Shown here in pieces: positions 9,793-18,055 of a DNA stretch of 64,000 nucleotides; within the stretch, counting starts at the first letter, position 1; each line of letters starts with the position of its first letter. The stretch is taken from assembly GCF_007289895.1 (NCBI RefSeq), contig NZ_CP041660.1:2170001-2234000 (forward strand). The letters are read 5' to 3'. Source of the DNA: Catenovulum sediminis (GTDB lineage: Bacteria; Pseudomonadota; Gammaproteobacteria; Enterobacterales; Alteromonadaceae). The notes beneath the pieces are model-generated. The model ran no database searches. It saw only the letters and a program-made list of their open reading frames with translations, and was not told where the DNA came from. The position numbers and the translations under genes were made by a program.

Positions 9793-9817
9793 TGCTTAGA
9801 TTGCATTATTCTAAGCA
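9793..9817 (+). other. Inverted repeat in the cysD upstream region
   Basis: TGCTTAGA (9793-9800) and TCTAAGCA (9810-9817) are perfect 8-base inverted arms around a 9-base spacer, 41 bp before the chosen cysD start. No clean T-tract follows, so a terminator for the upstream kinase is only one option. An operator or a leader hairpin for the cys operon are others. Confidence 0.35.
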
Positions 9818-9858
9818 TATAATTTTATGAACACTTTATGACAAAAGAAGCGAGTGCC

Positions 9859-10767
9859 ATGTCAGAACATAGATTGACTCACTTAAAACAGCTTGAAGCT
9901 GAATCTATTCACATTATACGTGAAGTTGTAGCCGAGTTTGATAATCCGGTTATGTTGTATTCTATCGGTAAAGATTCTTCGGTCTTATTGCATTTAGCCC
10001 GTAAAGCATTTTATCCGGGTAAAATTCCATTTCCGCTGTTACACGTAGATACGACTTGGAAATTCCGTGAAATGGTGGAATTTCGTGATCGTATTGCCAA
10101 AGAATACGGTTTTGACTTGTTAGTACACATAAACCCAGACGGTTTAGCGATGAATGTTGGACCATTTACGCATGGTAGTGCTAAGCATACTGACATCATG
10201 AAAACGCAAAGTTTGAAGCAAGCATTGAACAAATATGGTTTTGATGCCGCTTTTGGAGGTGCACGTCGTGATGAAGAAAAATCTCGTGCTAAAGAGCGTG
10301 TTTACTCATTCCGTGATCGCAATCATAGATGGGATCCGAAAAACCAACGCCCTGAATTATGGAATATCTATAATAGTAAAATAGATAAAGGCGAAAGTAT
10401 TCGCGTGTTTCCGTTATCAAACTGGACAGAATTAGATATTTGGCAGTACATATACCTAGAAAATATTGATATTCCTTCATTGTATTTCGCGAAAGAACGT
10501 CCTGTTGTTGAGCGCGATGGCGTGAAAATTATGGTAGATGATGATCGCATGCCATTAGAGGCGGGTGAAAAACCTAAGATGGAAATGGTTCGTTTCCGTA
10601 CACTAGGGTGTTATCCGTTAACGGGTGCAGTGAACTCAGAGGCAACTACATTACCTGAAATTATTCAGGAAATGTTACTAACTTCAACTTCTGAACGTCA
10701 AGGACGCGTGATAGACAGTGATTCTTCGGGTTCAATGGAGAAGAAAAAAATCGAAGGTTACTTCTAA
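9859..10767 (+). CDS. cysD: Sulfate adenylyltransferase subunit 2
   Basis: The catalytic subunit of ATP sulfurylase; with CysN it makes adenylyl sulfate (APS) from sulfate and ATP. Starting at ATG 9859 gives 302 residues, the same length as E. coli CysD, and begins [20 protein letters not shown], matching the family N-terminus. An ATG 21 bp upstream (9838) lacks a ribosome-binding site. The PP-loop nucleotide site SIGKDSS lies near residue 35, followed by [16 protein letters not shown] and the C-terminal [10 protein letters not shown] and GYF end. It is the first gene of a cys operon but, unusually, is separated from cysN by a DHH phosphoesterase gene. Confidence 0.96.
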   Translation: MSEHRLTHLKQLEAESIHIIREVVAEFDNPVMLYSIGKDSSVLLHLARKAFYPGKIPFPLLHVDTTWKFREMVEFRDRIAKEYGFDLLVHINPDGLAMNVGPFTHGSAKHTDIMKTQSLKQALNKYGFDAAFGGARRDEEKSRAKERVYSFRDRNHRWDPKNQRPELWNIYNSKIDKGESIRVFPLSNWTELDIWQYIYLENIDIPSLYFAKERPVVERDGVKIMVDDDRMPLEAGEKPKMEMVRFRTLGCYPLTGAVNSEATTLPEIIQEMLLTSTSERQGRVIDSDSSGSMEKKKIEGYF

Positions 10768-10783
10768 AAACGGATTCAATAGC

Positions 10784-11755
10784 ATGGCTACAGTAAAATA
10801 TTATGACGTTTTTAATGGGGATGCCGACGGCATTTGTGCCCTGTTGCAACTGCGCTTGGCGCAGCCGCAAAACTCAGAATTAATTACCGGTGTTAAGCGC
10901 GATATAAAATTGCTGAATAAACTAGAAACTAAAGTCGGTGATCAAGTTACCGTGCTAGATCTTTCTATGGATAAAAACAAAAGTGGTTTGTTGCATGCAT
11001 TAGATGCCGGTGCGCACGTATTTTACTGTGATCACCACTTTTCAGGTGAGATTCCGCAGCATCCAAAGTTAACAAGTTTGATTGATACAGCGGCCGATAC
11101 TTGCACCAGTTTATTGATAAATGAGCACTTGGCTGGACGCTATGTTAATTGGGCTATCGTTGCTGCTTATGGCGACAATATGTTAGTGGCTGCAGATCAG
11201 TTGGTTGAACAGCAAGGTTTAGATGCAGAGCAGAAAGACACTTTAAAGCAGCTGGGCATTGCGATTAATTACAATGGTTATGGTGCAACTGAAGACGATT
11301 TACATTTCCATCCGGCAGAGTTGTTTAAAGCTTTGTTGGCCTATCCAGACCCATTGGATTTAAAGCGCGAAAATGCACAAATATACCTTCAACTAATTGC
11401 GAATTACCAAGCTGATATGGCGAAAACGCAAGATGCTAAAGTGGTTGCGCAAAGCGCTGCTGGCGGTATTTATTTATTGCCAAATGAAGCTTGGGCAAGA
11501 AGGGTATCAGGTGTTTGGGGCAATGATTTGGCCAATCAATCACCTGATATAGCACATGCTGTTTTAACGGATTTACCACAAGGCGGTTTCCTAGTTTCAG
11601 TTCGGGCGCCAAAAAATAGGGCGTCGGGTGCAGATGAACTTTGTATGAAGTTTGAAACAGGTGGTGGCCGTAAAGCGGCTGCTGGCATCAATATGTTGCC
11701 AACTGACGAATTATCAAGATTTATCGCTGAGTTTGATCAGCAATTTACAGTTTAA
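10784..11755 (+). CDS. DHH/DHHA1 family phosphoesterase inside the cys operon
   Basis: 323 residues from ATG 10784 ([16 protein letters not shown]). An in-frame ATG at 10718 would overlap cysD and adds an unlikely basic leader. DHH motifs in order: GDADG (Asp13, Asp15), Asp59 in VLDLS, DHH at 83-85 and Asp131 in AYGDN. The C-terminal DHHA1 substrate domain ends in the glycine-rich loop GGGRKAAAG (293-301). Metal ligands look complete, so a manganese-type phosphodiesterase or phosphatase is expected. It lies 16 bp after cysD and 11 bp before cysN. Family members such as NrnA degrade short oligonucleotides and 3'-phosphoadenosine 5'-phosphate (PAP). A PAP-removing role beside APS/PAPS synthesis is my inference. 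It lacks the nuclease extensions of RecJ. Confidence 0.85.
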   Translation: MATVKYYDVFNGDADGICALLQLRLAQPQNSELITGVKRDIKLLNKLETKVGDQVTVLDLSMDKNKSGLLHALDAGAHVFYCDHHFSGEIPQHPKLTSLIDTAADTCTSLLINEHLAGRYVNWAIVAAYGDNMLVAADQLVEQQGLDAEQKDTLKQLGIAINYNGYGATEDDLHFHPAELFKALLAYPDPLDLKRENAQIYLQLIANYQADMAKTQDAKVVAQSAAGGIYLLPNEAWARRVSGVWGNDLANQSPDIAHAVLTDLPQGGFLVSVRAPKNRASGADELCMKFETGGGRKAAAGINMLPTDELSRFIAEFDQQFTV

Positions 11756-11766
11756 GAGGAATTCTT

Positions 11767-13182
11767 ATGTCGCATCAGTCTGAACTGATTGAAAAAGATA
11801 TTTTGGCCTATTTGAAAGAGCATGAAAATAAAGAATTATTGCGCTTTTTAACTTGTGGTAGCGTTGACGATGGTAAAAGCACACTAATTGGCCGTTTATT
11901 GCATGATTCAAAAATGATTTATGAAGACCAGTTAGCGGCTATCACCAAAGATAGTAAAAAGTCAGGTACTACTGGTGATGAAGTTGATTTGGCGCTATTG
12001 GTTGATGGTTTGCAGTCTGAACGTGAACAAGGGATCACGATTGATGTTGCTTATCGATATTTTTCAACTTCAAAACGCAAATTTATTATCGCGGATACAC
12101 CTGGTCATGAACAATATACGCGTAATATGGCAACGGGTGCTTCAACTTGCGATATGGCGATCATTTTGATCGATGCTCGTGCGGGTGTTAAAACGCAAAC
12201 ACGTCGTCACAGTTTTATTGTTTCATTGTTGGGGATTAAGCACGTTATTGTAGCAATCAATAAAATGGACTTGGTTGATTACAGCGAGGAAGTCTTTAAT
12301 CAAATTAAAGAAGATTATTTGGATTTTGCACAAGAGCTTAATATTCCGGATATTCGCTTTGCCCCTTTGTCTGCCCTTAAAGGTGATAATGTTGTAAATA
12401 AAAGTGCAGATATGGCCTGGTATCAGGGTGAGACTTTGATGCAGATGTTGGAAAGTGTACAAATAGTTGCAGATCGTAACTTAAGCGACTTCCGTATGCC
12501 GGTGCAATATGTTAACCGTCCACATTTAAATTACCGCGGTTTCGCTGGAACAGTGGCGTCAGGTATCATTCGCAAAGGTGATTCAATTACAGCGTTGCCG
12601 TCTGGTAAAACTTCCAAAGTTAAATCTATCGATACATTTGACGGCGAAATTGAAGAAGCATTTTCGCCTATGTCAGTTACCTTAACTCTAGAGGACGAGA
12701 TAGATATTAGCCGTGGTGATGTGATTGTGGCTTCTGACAGTGTTCCCAAAGTGACCCAATCGCTTTCTGCACACATTGTATGGATGGCAGAAGATGCTAT
12801 GCAGCCAGGTAAAGTGTATGACTTTAAAGTTGGCACAAAAACTACCAGCGGTCAGATCAGTAATTTAGACTATGGTATCAATGTTAATACCATGGCACAT
12901 GAGAAAAATGAATCTTTATCGCTAAATGAAATTGGTGTTTGTGAAGTTCAATTAAATGCACCAGTTGTGGTTGAGCAGTACGATAAAAACAGAGCTTTGG
13001 GTAGCTTTATCATTATCGACCGCTTAAGCAATATTACAGTCGGTGCTGGTATGGTCATTCAGGCAACTGAATCTGAAGGACAACAAGCCCAGTTCTCAGA
13101 GTTTGAATTAGAGTTAAATCAACTTGTCCGTAAACATTTCCCTCATTGGCAGGCAATTGATTTACGAGAGCTACTTAAATAA
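11767..13182 (+). CDS. cysN: Sulfate adenylyltransferase subunit 1 (GTPase)
   Basis: The regulatory GTPase subunit of ATP sulfurylase: GTP hydrolysis drives APS formation by CysD. The 471 residues (E. coli 475) have an EF-Tu-like layout. G1 is GSVDDGKST (31-39), G3 is DTPGHEQ (from 110), G4 is NKMD (165-168), then two beta-barrel domains. The C-terminus LVRKHFPHW is typical. No APS-kinase domain is fused, consistent with the separate cysC downstream. A strong ribosome-binding site (AAGAGGAA) precedes the ATG. It follows the DHH gene by 11 bp, in the same operon. Confidence 0.97.
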   Translation: MSHQSELIEKDILAYLKEHENKELLRFLTCGSVDDGKSTLIGRLLHDSKMIYEDQLAAITKDSKKSGTTGDEVDLALLVDGLQSEREQGITIDVAYRYFSTSKRKFIIADTPGHEQYTRNMATGASTCDMAIILIDARAGVKTQTRRHSFIVSLLGIKHVIVAINKMDLVDYSEEVFNQIKEDYLDFAQELNIPDIRFAPLSALKGDNVVNKSADMAWYQGETLMQMLESVQIVADRNLSDFRMPVQYVNRPHLNYRGFAGTVASGIIRKGDSITALPSGKTSKVKSIDTFDGEIEEAFSPMSVTLTLEDEIDISRGDVIVASDSVPKVTQSLSAHIVWMAEDAMQPGKVYDFKVGTKTTSGQISNLDYGINVNTMAHEKNESLSLNEIGVCEVQLNAPVVVEQYDKNRALGSFIIIDRLSNITVGAGMVIQATESEGQQAQFSEFELELNQLVRKHFPHWQAIDLRELLK

Positions 13183-13197
13183 CTTCTGAGTTGCTGT

Positions 13198-14922
13198 ATG
13201 TACATGGAACAGGCTGCTGTCGCAGCCATTTTTATTGGCACCATTGGCGCGTTGGTGTTTTCGCACTGGCGTGCTGCCAATATTTTTAGTGCTGCCTTAT
13301 TATGCTTGTTTGCGTTACAAATCAGTACGGTGCAAACCAGCTTAGAAAAAGCAGTTAACCCTGGGGTGGTCACCTTGTTAGCACTTATGCTGGCATCTAG
13401 AGCATTAGAGCGCACTTCATTGCTAAAGTTGTTTGCTCGACACGCACTTGAAAAAAACGAAACCCGAACTCTGATTAAACTAACGGGCTTATCGGCACTC
13501 GCTTCTTCATTTTTAAATAACACTGCTGTTGTCGCCGCTTTGTTGAGGCCGATTAAAAATCAAAATAAAGTACCCGCCTCTAAATTATTAATTCCTTTAA
13601 GTTATGCAGCCATATTGGGCGGTACAACAACCTTAATCGGTACCTCGACGAATATGGTCGTGAATAGCTTTTGGATGGACACAGGGAACCCATCCCTTAG
13701 CTTTTTTGCATTTTTTCCGGTTGGCATTGCTTTGCTGGGTTGTGGGCTGGTTGTAATGTTGTTAAACCGCTACATGTTACCGACCATACATGTTCGTGAA
13801 GAACAAAAACAATATTTCGTTGATATTAAAGTTATGCCTGAATCGCCGTTGGTTGGTAAAAGCATTAGCGATAATCATTTACGAAACCTGAACAGTTTTT
13901 TCTTAGTAGAGATTATTCGCCGTGGTCAATCAATCGCGCCTGTGAGACCTACGCATATTATTGAAGCCGAAGATAGACTGGTGTTCAGTGGTGAAATTAA
14001 CCATATCGAAGAATTGCAAACCTTACCCGGCGTTAAACTCTTTGCAGAGCATAGTGGGTTGATGAGTGATAACTTAGTTGAAGTCGTGCTTGCCAGTAAC
14101 TCAGGGTTAATCGGAAAAACGCTTAAATCAGCAGGCTTTAGGGCTATGTTTGATGCTGCTGTGGTAGGTCTCAAACGTAATGGTTTAAGTGTACCGGGAA
14201 AATTGGGTGAAATTATCCTAAAAGAAGGGGATAACTTACTGCTAGCAGCTGGACGGGATTTTAGAAGCCGTAAAAACCTAGATAAACATTTTATTCTAGT
14301 GACAGATGTGGTCGTGGAACAACCATTGAGTCTAAAAGCGAACTGGGGCGTAATTGGCGGTTTTTCTTTGGTGATGGTTGCAACCATATGCCAGTGGGTT
14401 AGCTTATTGCAAGGTCTGGTTTTTTTTATCGCAGCTTGTTTGGCAACAAAAGTCGTTAAATCAGCTGAATTAAAAAGGCTTTTTCCATTTGATTTATGGA
14501 TTATCATAACTGCAGCATTAACAATGGCTGATGCGATGATATCATCAGGATTAAGTGCCACTTTAGCAGAAAGTTTGCATTCAACTTTTAGTGAGCAATC
14601 TGTTTGGTTTGCCTTTCTGGGTATCCTGTTAGTGACAGTTGTTTTAACCGAGTTGGTGACAAATAATGCTGCTGCTGCGTTGATGTTCCCATTAGCAATT
14701 AGCCTAGCCGAAAGTTTTTCAGTTAATCCGCTGAGTTTTGTAATGGCAGTTGCTTTTGGCGCAAGTGCCAGCTTTTTAAGTCCTTACGGATATCAGACAA
14801 ACTTGTTGGTATTTAATACAGGCGGCTATAAATTTATTGATTTTGTTCGGTATGGGCTTCCGCTGACCATTGTCTATATCAGCATTACCGCATTGCTGGT
14901 TCCATATTTCTTTCCGTTTTAA
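13198..14922 (+). CDS. SLC13/DASS family anion transporter with two RCK_C domains, probable sulfate carrier
   Basis: 574 residues, polytopic inner-membrane protein. The N-terminal half contains the re-entrant signature [16 protein letters not shown] and [10 protein letters not shown]. Two TrkA-C/RCK_C regulatory domains sit in a cytoplasmic loop at about 205-365 (each with an 'xLVGKS/GLIGKT' opening). The second half repeats the motif as [14 protein letters not shown]. This layout is shared by SLC13 members that carry sulfate, dicarboxylates or citrate. Position between cysN and cysC, 15 bp after cysN, makes sulfate the likely substrate (inference). ATG 13204 is an equally possible start. Confidence 0.88.
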   Translation: MYMEQAAVAAIFIGTIGALVFSHWRAANIFSAALLCLFALQISTVQTSLEKAVNPGVVTLLALMLASRALERTSLLKLFARHALEKNETRTLIKLTGLSALASSFLNNTAVVAALLRPIKNQNKVPASKLLIPLSYAAILGGTTTLIGTSTNMVVNSFWMDTGNPSLSFFAFFPVGIALLGCGLVVMLLNRYMLPTIHVREEQKQYFVDIKVMPESPLVGKSISDNHLRNLNSFFLVEIIRRGQSIAPVRPTHIIEAEDRLVFSGEINHIEELQTLPGVKLFAEHSGLMSDNLVEVVLASNSGLIGKTLKSAGFRAMFDAAVVGLKRNGLSVPGKLGEIILKEGDNLLLAAGRDFRSRKNLDKHFILVTDVVVEQPLSLKANWGVIGGFSLVMVATICQWVSLLQGLVFFIAACLATKVVKSAELKRLFPFDLWIIITAALTMADAMISSGLSATLAESLHSTFSEQSVWFAFLGILLVTVVLTELVTNNAAAALMFPLAISLAESFSVNPLSFVMAVAFGASASFLSPYGYQTNLLVFNTGGYKFIDFVRYGLPLTIVYISITALLVPYFFPF

Positions 14923-14933
14923 GGTTTTTAGTT

Positions 14934-15530
14934 ATGAATGAAAATATTGTTTGGCATCCTAGTGAAGTGGATAAGCAACAAAGAGCAAAACAGAAAAAAC
15001 AAAAACCATGTATTTTATGGTTCACTGGTTTAAGTGGTTCGGGTAAATCGACAGTTGCGAATGCTGTTGAAAGTAAATTGTTTGAAGCTGGGTTACATTC
15101 GTATTTATTAGATGGTGACAACGTCCGTCATGGTATTAATAAAGATCTGACATTCAGTGATGAAGACAGAGTCGAAAATATTCGACGCATTGGTGAGATT
15201 AGTAAACTTTTTGTAGATTCTGGTTTAATTGTTTTAACAGCGTTCATTTCACCGTTTCAGGCTGATCGTCAAATGGTGCGAGACCTTGTCGAAGCCGGTG
15301 AGTTTATCGAAGTGTTTATTGATACACCGATAGAAGTTTGTGAACAGCGTGATCCTAAAGGCTTGTACAAAAAAGCAAGACAAGGTGAGATCAAACATTT
15401 CACCGGTATCGATTCACCTTATGAAGCGCCGTTAAATCCTGAAATAACCGTTAAAACAGCCGAACTTAATATCGAAGAATGTGCAGATTTTGTATTGCAG
15501 CATTTACGTGACAGAGGTTACATAGGTTAG
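14934..15530 (+). CDS. cysC: Adenylyl-sulfate kinase (APS kinase)
   Basis: Phosphorylates APS at the 3' position to give PAPS. 198 residues (E. coli 201). The P-loop GLSGSGKST lies at about 32-40, followed by [17 protein letters not shown] (APS and nucleotide contacts), [22 protein letters not shown] with the family's conserved serine, and the lid segment [25 protein letters not shown]. It is the last gene of cysD-DHH-cysN-SLC13-cysC, 11 bp after the transporter; a hairpin follows. PAPS reductase and sulfite reductase genes are not in the window. Confidence 0.97.
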   Translation: MNENIVWHPSEVDKQQRAKQKKQKPCILWFTGLSGSGKSTVANAVESKLFEAGLHSYLLDGDNVRHGINKDLTFSDEDRVENIRRIGEISKLFVDSGLIVLTAFISPFQADRQMVRDLVEAGEFIEVFIDTPIEVCEQRDPKGLYKKARQGEIKHFTGIDSPYEAPLNPEITVKTAELNIEECADFVLQHLRDRGYIG

Positions 15531-15549
15531 TTTTTAGGTGCGTTATCGG

Positions 15550-15585
15550 ACACAACTTTAGTTTTAATGAAGTTGTGTTCTGCTT
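15550..15585 (+). terminator. Probable terminator of the cys operon
   Basis: ACACAACTT (15550-15558) pairs with AAGTTGTGT (15570-15578) around an A/T-rich loop, followed by TCTGCTTTT. It sits 20 bp after the cysC stop. The stem is only moderately GC-rich, so this is a probable rather than certain Rho-independent terminator. Confidence 0.55.
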
Positions 15586-15699
15586 TTGATTGTTCGTCAG
15601 TATGCCGCCCTGTAACAAACCAATATCCGAGTCTTGGATTTAATTTTAAATGTAAAACTGTGTATCGTGCTTAGTGGTCGGTGTTTTTTAAGTGGTTGT

Positions 15700-15890
15700 C
15701 GTCCTAAAGGAGCGACCTACAATTCGTGCAAAGCTCAAAGCTCAAAGCTCAAAGCTCGAAGCTCAAATGTAGGTCGGACTTTAGTCCGACAAAAGCAGGA
15801 TGCACAGGTGGCAGACTAAAATGTTGTTCCTAATGGAGCTACCTACAATTCATGCAAAGCTCAAAGCTCAAAGCTCAAAGCTCAAAGCTC
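15700..15890. repeat. REP-like palindromes flanking two AAAGCTC heptamer arrays
   Basis: Two related units are seen. Unit 1 is a palindrome (GTCGTCCTAAAGGAGCGAC, about 15698-15716) running into ACCTACAATTCGTGC, then four perfect AAAGCTC heptamers plus one GAAGCTC (15730-15764). It is followed at 15768-15790 by TGTAGG and the near-perfect palindrome GTCGGACT-TT-AGTCCGAC, which is the palindrome end in the opposite orientation. Unit 2 repeats ACCTACAATTCATGC at 15841-15855, then five perfect AAAGCTC copies (15856-15890). The units are offset by 126 bp. The open frame across the area is low complexity and is not called as a gene. Confidence 0.8.
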
Positions 15891-15906
15891 TAAATTTCCG
15901 AAATTG

Positions 15907-15943
15907 CTTGTCATTTAACCAGTTCCCTAGTAGACTTCGCGCC
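15907..15943 (+). promoter_or_regulatory. Promoter of the rpsF operon with GC-rich discriminator
   Basis: TTGTCA (15907-15912), exactly 17 bp, then TAGACT (15930-15935), followed by TCGCGCCC. A GC-rich discriminator just after the -10 is typical of ribosomal promoters repressed by ppGpp/DksA. It lies 96 bp before the rpsF start, leaving a leader of about 90 nt. Confidence 0.65.
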
Positions 15944-16031
15944 CTCAATTCAGTCAAATATTAACGTTCCTTGCCTCAATAGACAGTTTGACTGAGCTGT
16001 TCTCGGGGCTAACTAACCGTAAGGAGCACCT
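15944..16031 (+). promoter_or_regulatory. rpsF mRNA leader, candidate S6:S18 autoregulatory site
   Basis: A leader of about 90 nt between the promoter and rpsF. It contains the short hairpin CAGTTTGACTG and an ACAG/CTGT pairing, and an ACCG element just before the TAAGGAG ribosome-binding site. Known S6:S18-binding leaders imitate the 16S rRNA site and contain a bulged CCG. I cannot fold the RNA here, so the assignment is tentative. Confidence 0.3.
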
Positions 16032-16409
16032 ATGCGTCATTACGAAATCGTATTTATGGTTCACCCGGACCAAAGCGAGCAAGTTGCTGGCATGATCGAG
16101 CGCTATCAAGGCATTATCGATTCAGCTGGTGGCAAAACTCACCGTTTGGAAGACTGGGGTCGTCGTCAATTAGCTTATCCAATCGAAAAGCTGCACAAAG
16201 CACACTATGTTTTGATGAATGTTGAAGCGCCTACTACTGCAATTGAAGAATTGGAAACTGCTTTCCGTTTCAACGATGCGGTATTACGTAACATCATCAT
16301 GCGTACCAAAACTGCTGTAACTGAAGCTTCGCCTATGGGCAAGAAAGAAGAAAGCAGCCGTGGTCGTAGTGAAAAAGCTGAAGAAAACAGAGCTGAAGCC
16401 GCTGAATAA
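16032..16409 (+). CDS. rpsF: 30S ribosomal protein S6
   Basis: Binds the central domain of 16S rRNA together with S18. 125 residues, starting [18 protein letters not shown], with the conserved [21 protein letters not shown] segment and an acidic, charged C-terminal tail ([17 protein letters not shown]), as in enterobacterial S6, which carries glutamates there. A strong AAGGAG site precedes ATG. It leads the rpsF-priB-rpsR-rplI operon; the GTG of priB begins 2 bp after its stop. Confidence 0.98.
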   Translation: MRHYEIVFMVHPDQSEQVAGMIERYQGIIDSAGGKTHRLEDWGRRQLAYPIEKLHKAHYVLMNVEAPTTAIEELETAFRFNDAVLRNIIMRTKTAVTEASPMGKKEESSRGRSEKAEENRAEAAE

Positions 16410-16411
16410 GC

Positions 16412-16720
16412 GTGTTTGAAAACAGCCTGATTATTGCCGGTAAAATTGTTAAACCGCCGGTTCGCTCAATCAGCCCTGCTGGCGTGCCGCACTGCCATTT
16501 TGTTTTGGAACATGTTTCACAGCAATATGAAGCGCAAATGCCCAGACGAGTTTGGTGTCGAATTAAAGTGGTTGCGAGTGGTCTGGCAATGCAGCAACAA
16601 ACAGAAATTTTGCAGTCTGAGTCAAATATAAGAGTTCATGGTTTCATTCAGCGTCAAGAAAGCGCTAATGGTATCGCCCAACTTGTATTACATGCTCAGA
16701 ACATTGAAAAATTAGATTAG
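16412..16720 (+). CDS. priB: Primosomal replication protein N
   Basis: A single-stranded-DNA-binding OB-fold protein that works with PriA and DnaT to restart stalled replication forks. 102 residues from a GTG start two bases after the rpsF stop. The sequence VRSISPAGVPHCHFVLEH matches the PriB core; other visible features are RRVWCRIKV and IRVHGFIQRQ. Its position between rpsF and rpsR is the classic gammaproteobacterial location, which separates it from ssb. The GTG start and tight spacing suggest translational coupling to S6. Confidence 0.93.
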   Translation: MFENSLIIAGKIVKPPVRSISPAGVPHCHFVLEHVSQQYEAQMPRRVWCRIKVVASGLAMQQQTEILQSESNIRVHGFIQRQESANGIAQLVLHAQNIEKLD

Positions 16721-16957
<237 letters not shown>

Positions 16958-16987
16958 TCGCCGTTTTAATAGTTTAAAGGTAGCAAG

Positions 16988-17440
16988 ATGGATATCATTC
17001 TTCTCGATAAAATTGCCAACCTGGGTACGCTAGGCGACCAGGTATCTGTAAAAGCTGGTTATGCACGTAACTTTCTTTTCCCTCAAGGAAAAGCGGTTCC
17101 TGCAACCAAAGCTAATGTTGAACATTTCGAACAACAGCGCGCTGAATTGGAAGCTAAATTAGCTGACGTTTTAGCTGCAGCTCAAGCTCGTGCAGAAAAA
17201 ATTGCTGAATTAGGTACTGTTACTATTGCTTCTAAAGCAGGTGACGAAGGTAAATTATTCGGCTCAATCGGTACGCGTGACATTGCTGACGCAATTTCAG
17301 CTGCTGGCGTTGAAATTGCTAAATCTGAAGTTAAATTACCAACGGGTACTATCCGTAACACGGGTGAATTTGACATCGACTTACAATTACACGCAGACGT
17401 AACATCAACTATCAAGCTAGAAGTTATTGCTGAAGCTTAA
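16988..17440 (+). CDS. rplI: 50S ribosomal protein L9
   Basis: 150 residues (E. coli 149). The N-terminal rRNA-binding domain [19 protein letters not shown]...[12 protein letters not shown], then the long exposed helix ([27 protein letters not shown]) and the C-terminal domain with [15 protein letters not shown]. It is the last gene of the operon, 30 bp after rpsR, and is followed by a strong terminator. Confidence 0.98.
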   Translation: MDIILLDKIANLGTLGDQVSVKAGYARNFLFPQGKAVPATKANVEHFEQQRAELEAKLADVLAAAQARAEKIAELGTVTIASKAGDEGKLFGSIGTRDIADAISAAGVEIAKSEVKLPTGTIRNTGEFDIDLQLHADVTSTIKLEVIAEA

Positions 17441-17473
17441 AGCTTGATACCCTGTACCCAAGATTCAAGAGTT

Positions 17474-17503
17474 AAAAGCACCGTCTTGCTGGACGGTGTT
17501 TTT
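17474..17503 (+). terminator. Rho-independent terminator of the rpsF operon
   Basis: CACCGTC (17479-17485) pairs with GACGGTG (17492-17498) around a six-base loop, preceded by AAAA and followed immediately by TTTTT. It lies about 35 bp after the rplI stop. Confidence 0.88.
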
Positions 17504-17541
17504 GTATCTGACGCTTAGAAAATCATTTCAAATTTTTGTAA

Positions 17542-17560
17542 AATGTTATACCATTACATT
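17542..17560 (+). promoter_or_regulatory. Zur-like operator upstream of the MerC-family gene
   Basis: AATGTTATACCATTACATT is a near-perfect dyad (AATGTTAT / ATTACATT) and closely matches the gammaproteobacterial Zur consensus, which is built on GAAATGTTATA inverted halves. It is centred about 30 bp before the start of the MerC-like gene, where it could cover a promoter. Confidence 0.6.
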
Positions 17561-17582
17561 CTTAACGAATGGCGAGTAAACT

Positions 17583-17969
17583 ATGCAAACAAACTTAAAT
17601 CGTAATAACTGGTTAGACAAATTTGGTGTGGCTGCGACTTCGTTGTGCGCCGTACACTGTATTTTTTTACCTGTTTTATTGCCGTTGTTGCCTATTATGG
17701 GATTAGGTTTTGTAGGTGAAGAAGCATTTGAACATACGGTTTTATTGATTACGATGGCTATTGGTTTTATTGCAATCTTTTCTGGTTTTCACCGCTATCA
17801 CCGAAAACTTTACCCATTTTATTCGCTTGCCTTGGGTGGCGTTGTATACGCCAGTAAAGACCTGTTAGGCGAAGCTGCTCACCCATATGTAATTGCTATC
17901 GGAGCCAGTTTGATTGTGTTAGCACATATCATGAATATTCGTTTGTGCCGAAGCTGTAAAAGCTGCTAA
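17583..17969 (+). CDS. MerC domain membrane protein
   Basis: 128 residues with about four membrane helices. The first helix carries the MerC-type cysteine pair (CAVHC) in TSLCAVHCIFLPVLLPLLP, and the C-terminus ends in a cysteine cluster (LCRSCKSC). Both fit binding of a soft metal. Classical MerC imports mercury, but there are no other mer genes here, and the Zur-like box upstream suggests a zinc-responsive role (inference). It is a single-gene unit following the rplI terminator. Confidence 0.8.
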   Translation: MQTNLNRNNWLDKFGVAATSLCAVHCIFLPVLLPLLPIMGLGFVGEEAFEHTVLLITMAIGFIAIFSGFHRYHRKLYPFYSLALGGVVYASKDLLGEAAHPYVIAIGASLIVLAHIMNIRLCRSCKSC

Positions 17970-18055
17970 AAAAACACTCAATTCCTCGAAATATCTAAAG
18001 AGCTGACCTAGACTTTAAGCAAAAATGAGCTTATCTGTTGCGCTAGGTAGATTCT

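Noticed and set aside
9838-9858. Upstream start of cysD at ATG 9838
   Set aside because: No ribosome-binding site, and the shorter start gives exactly the 302-residue family length.
13926-14561. Antisense open frame of 211 codons over the SLC13 gene
   Set aside because: It is the shadow of a well-supported transporter with intact membrane helices.
15634-15819. An open frame of 61 codons across the AAAGCTC arrays
   Set aside because: It has no ribosome-binding site, is built of the heptamer repeat and palindromes, and has no family match.
15700-15890. Repeat region as a possible CRISPR array
   Set aside because: Repeats are 7 bp with no spacers between them, and there are no cas genes.
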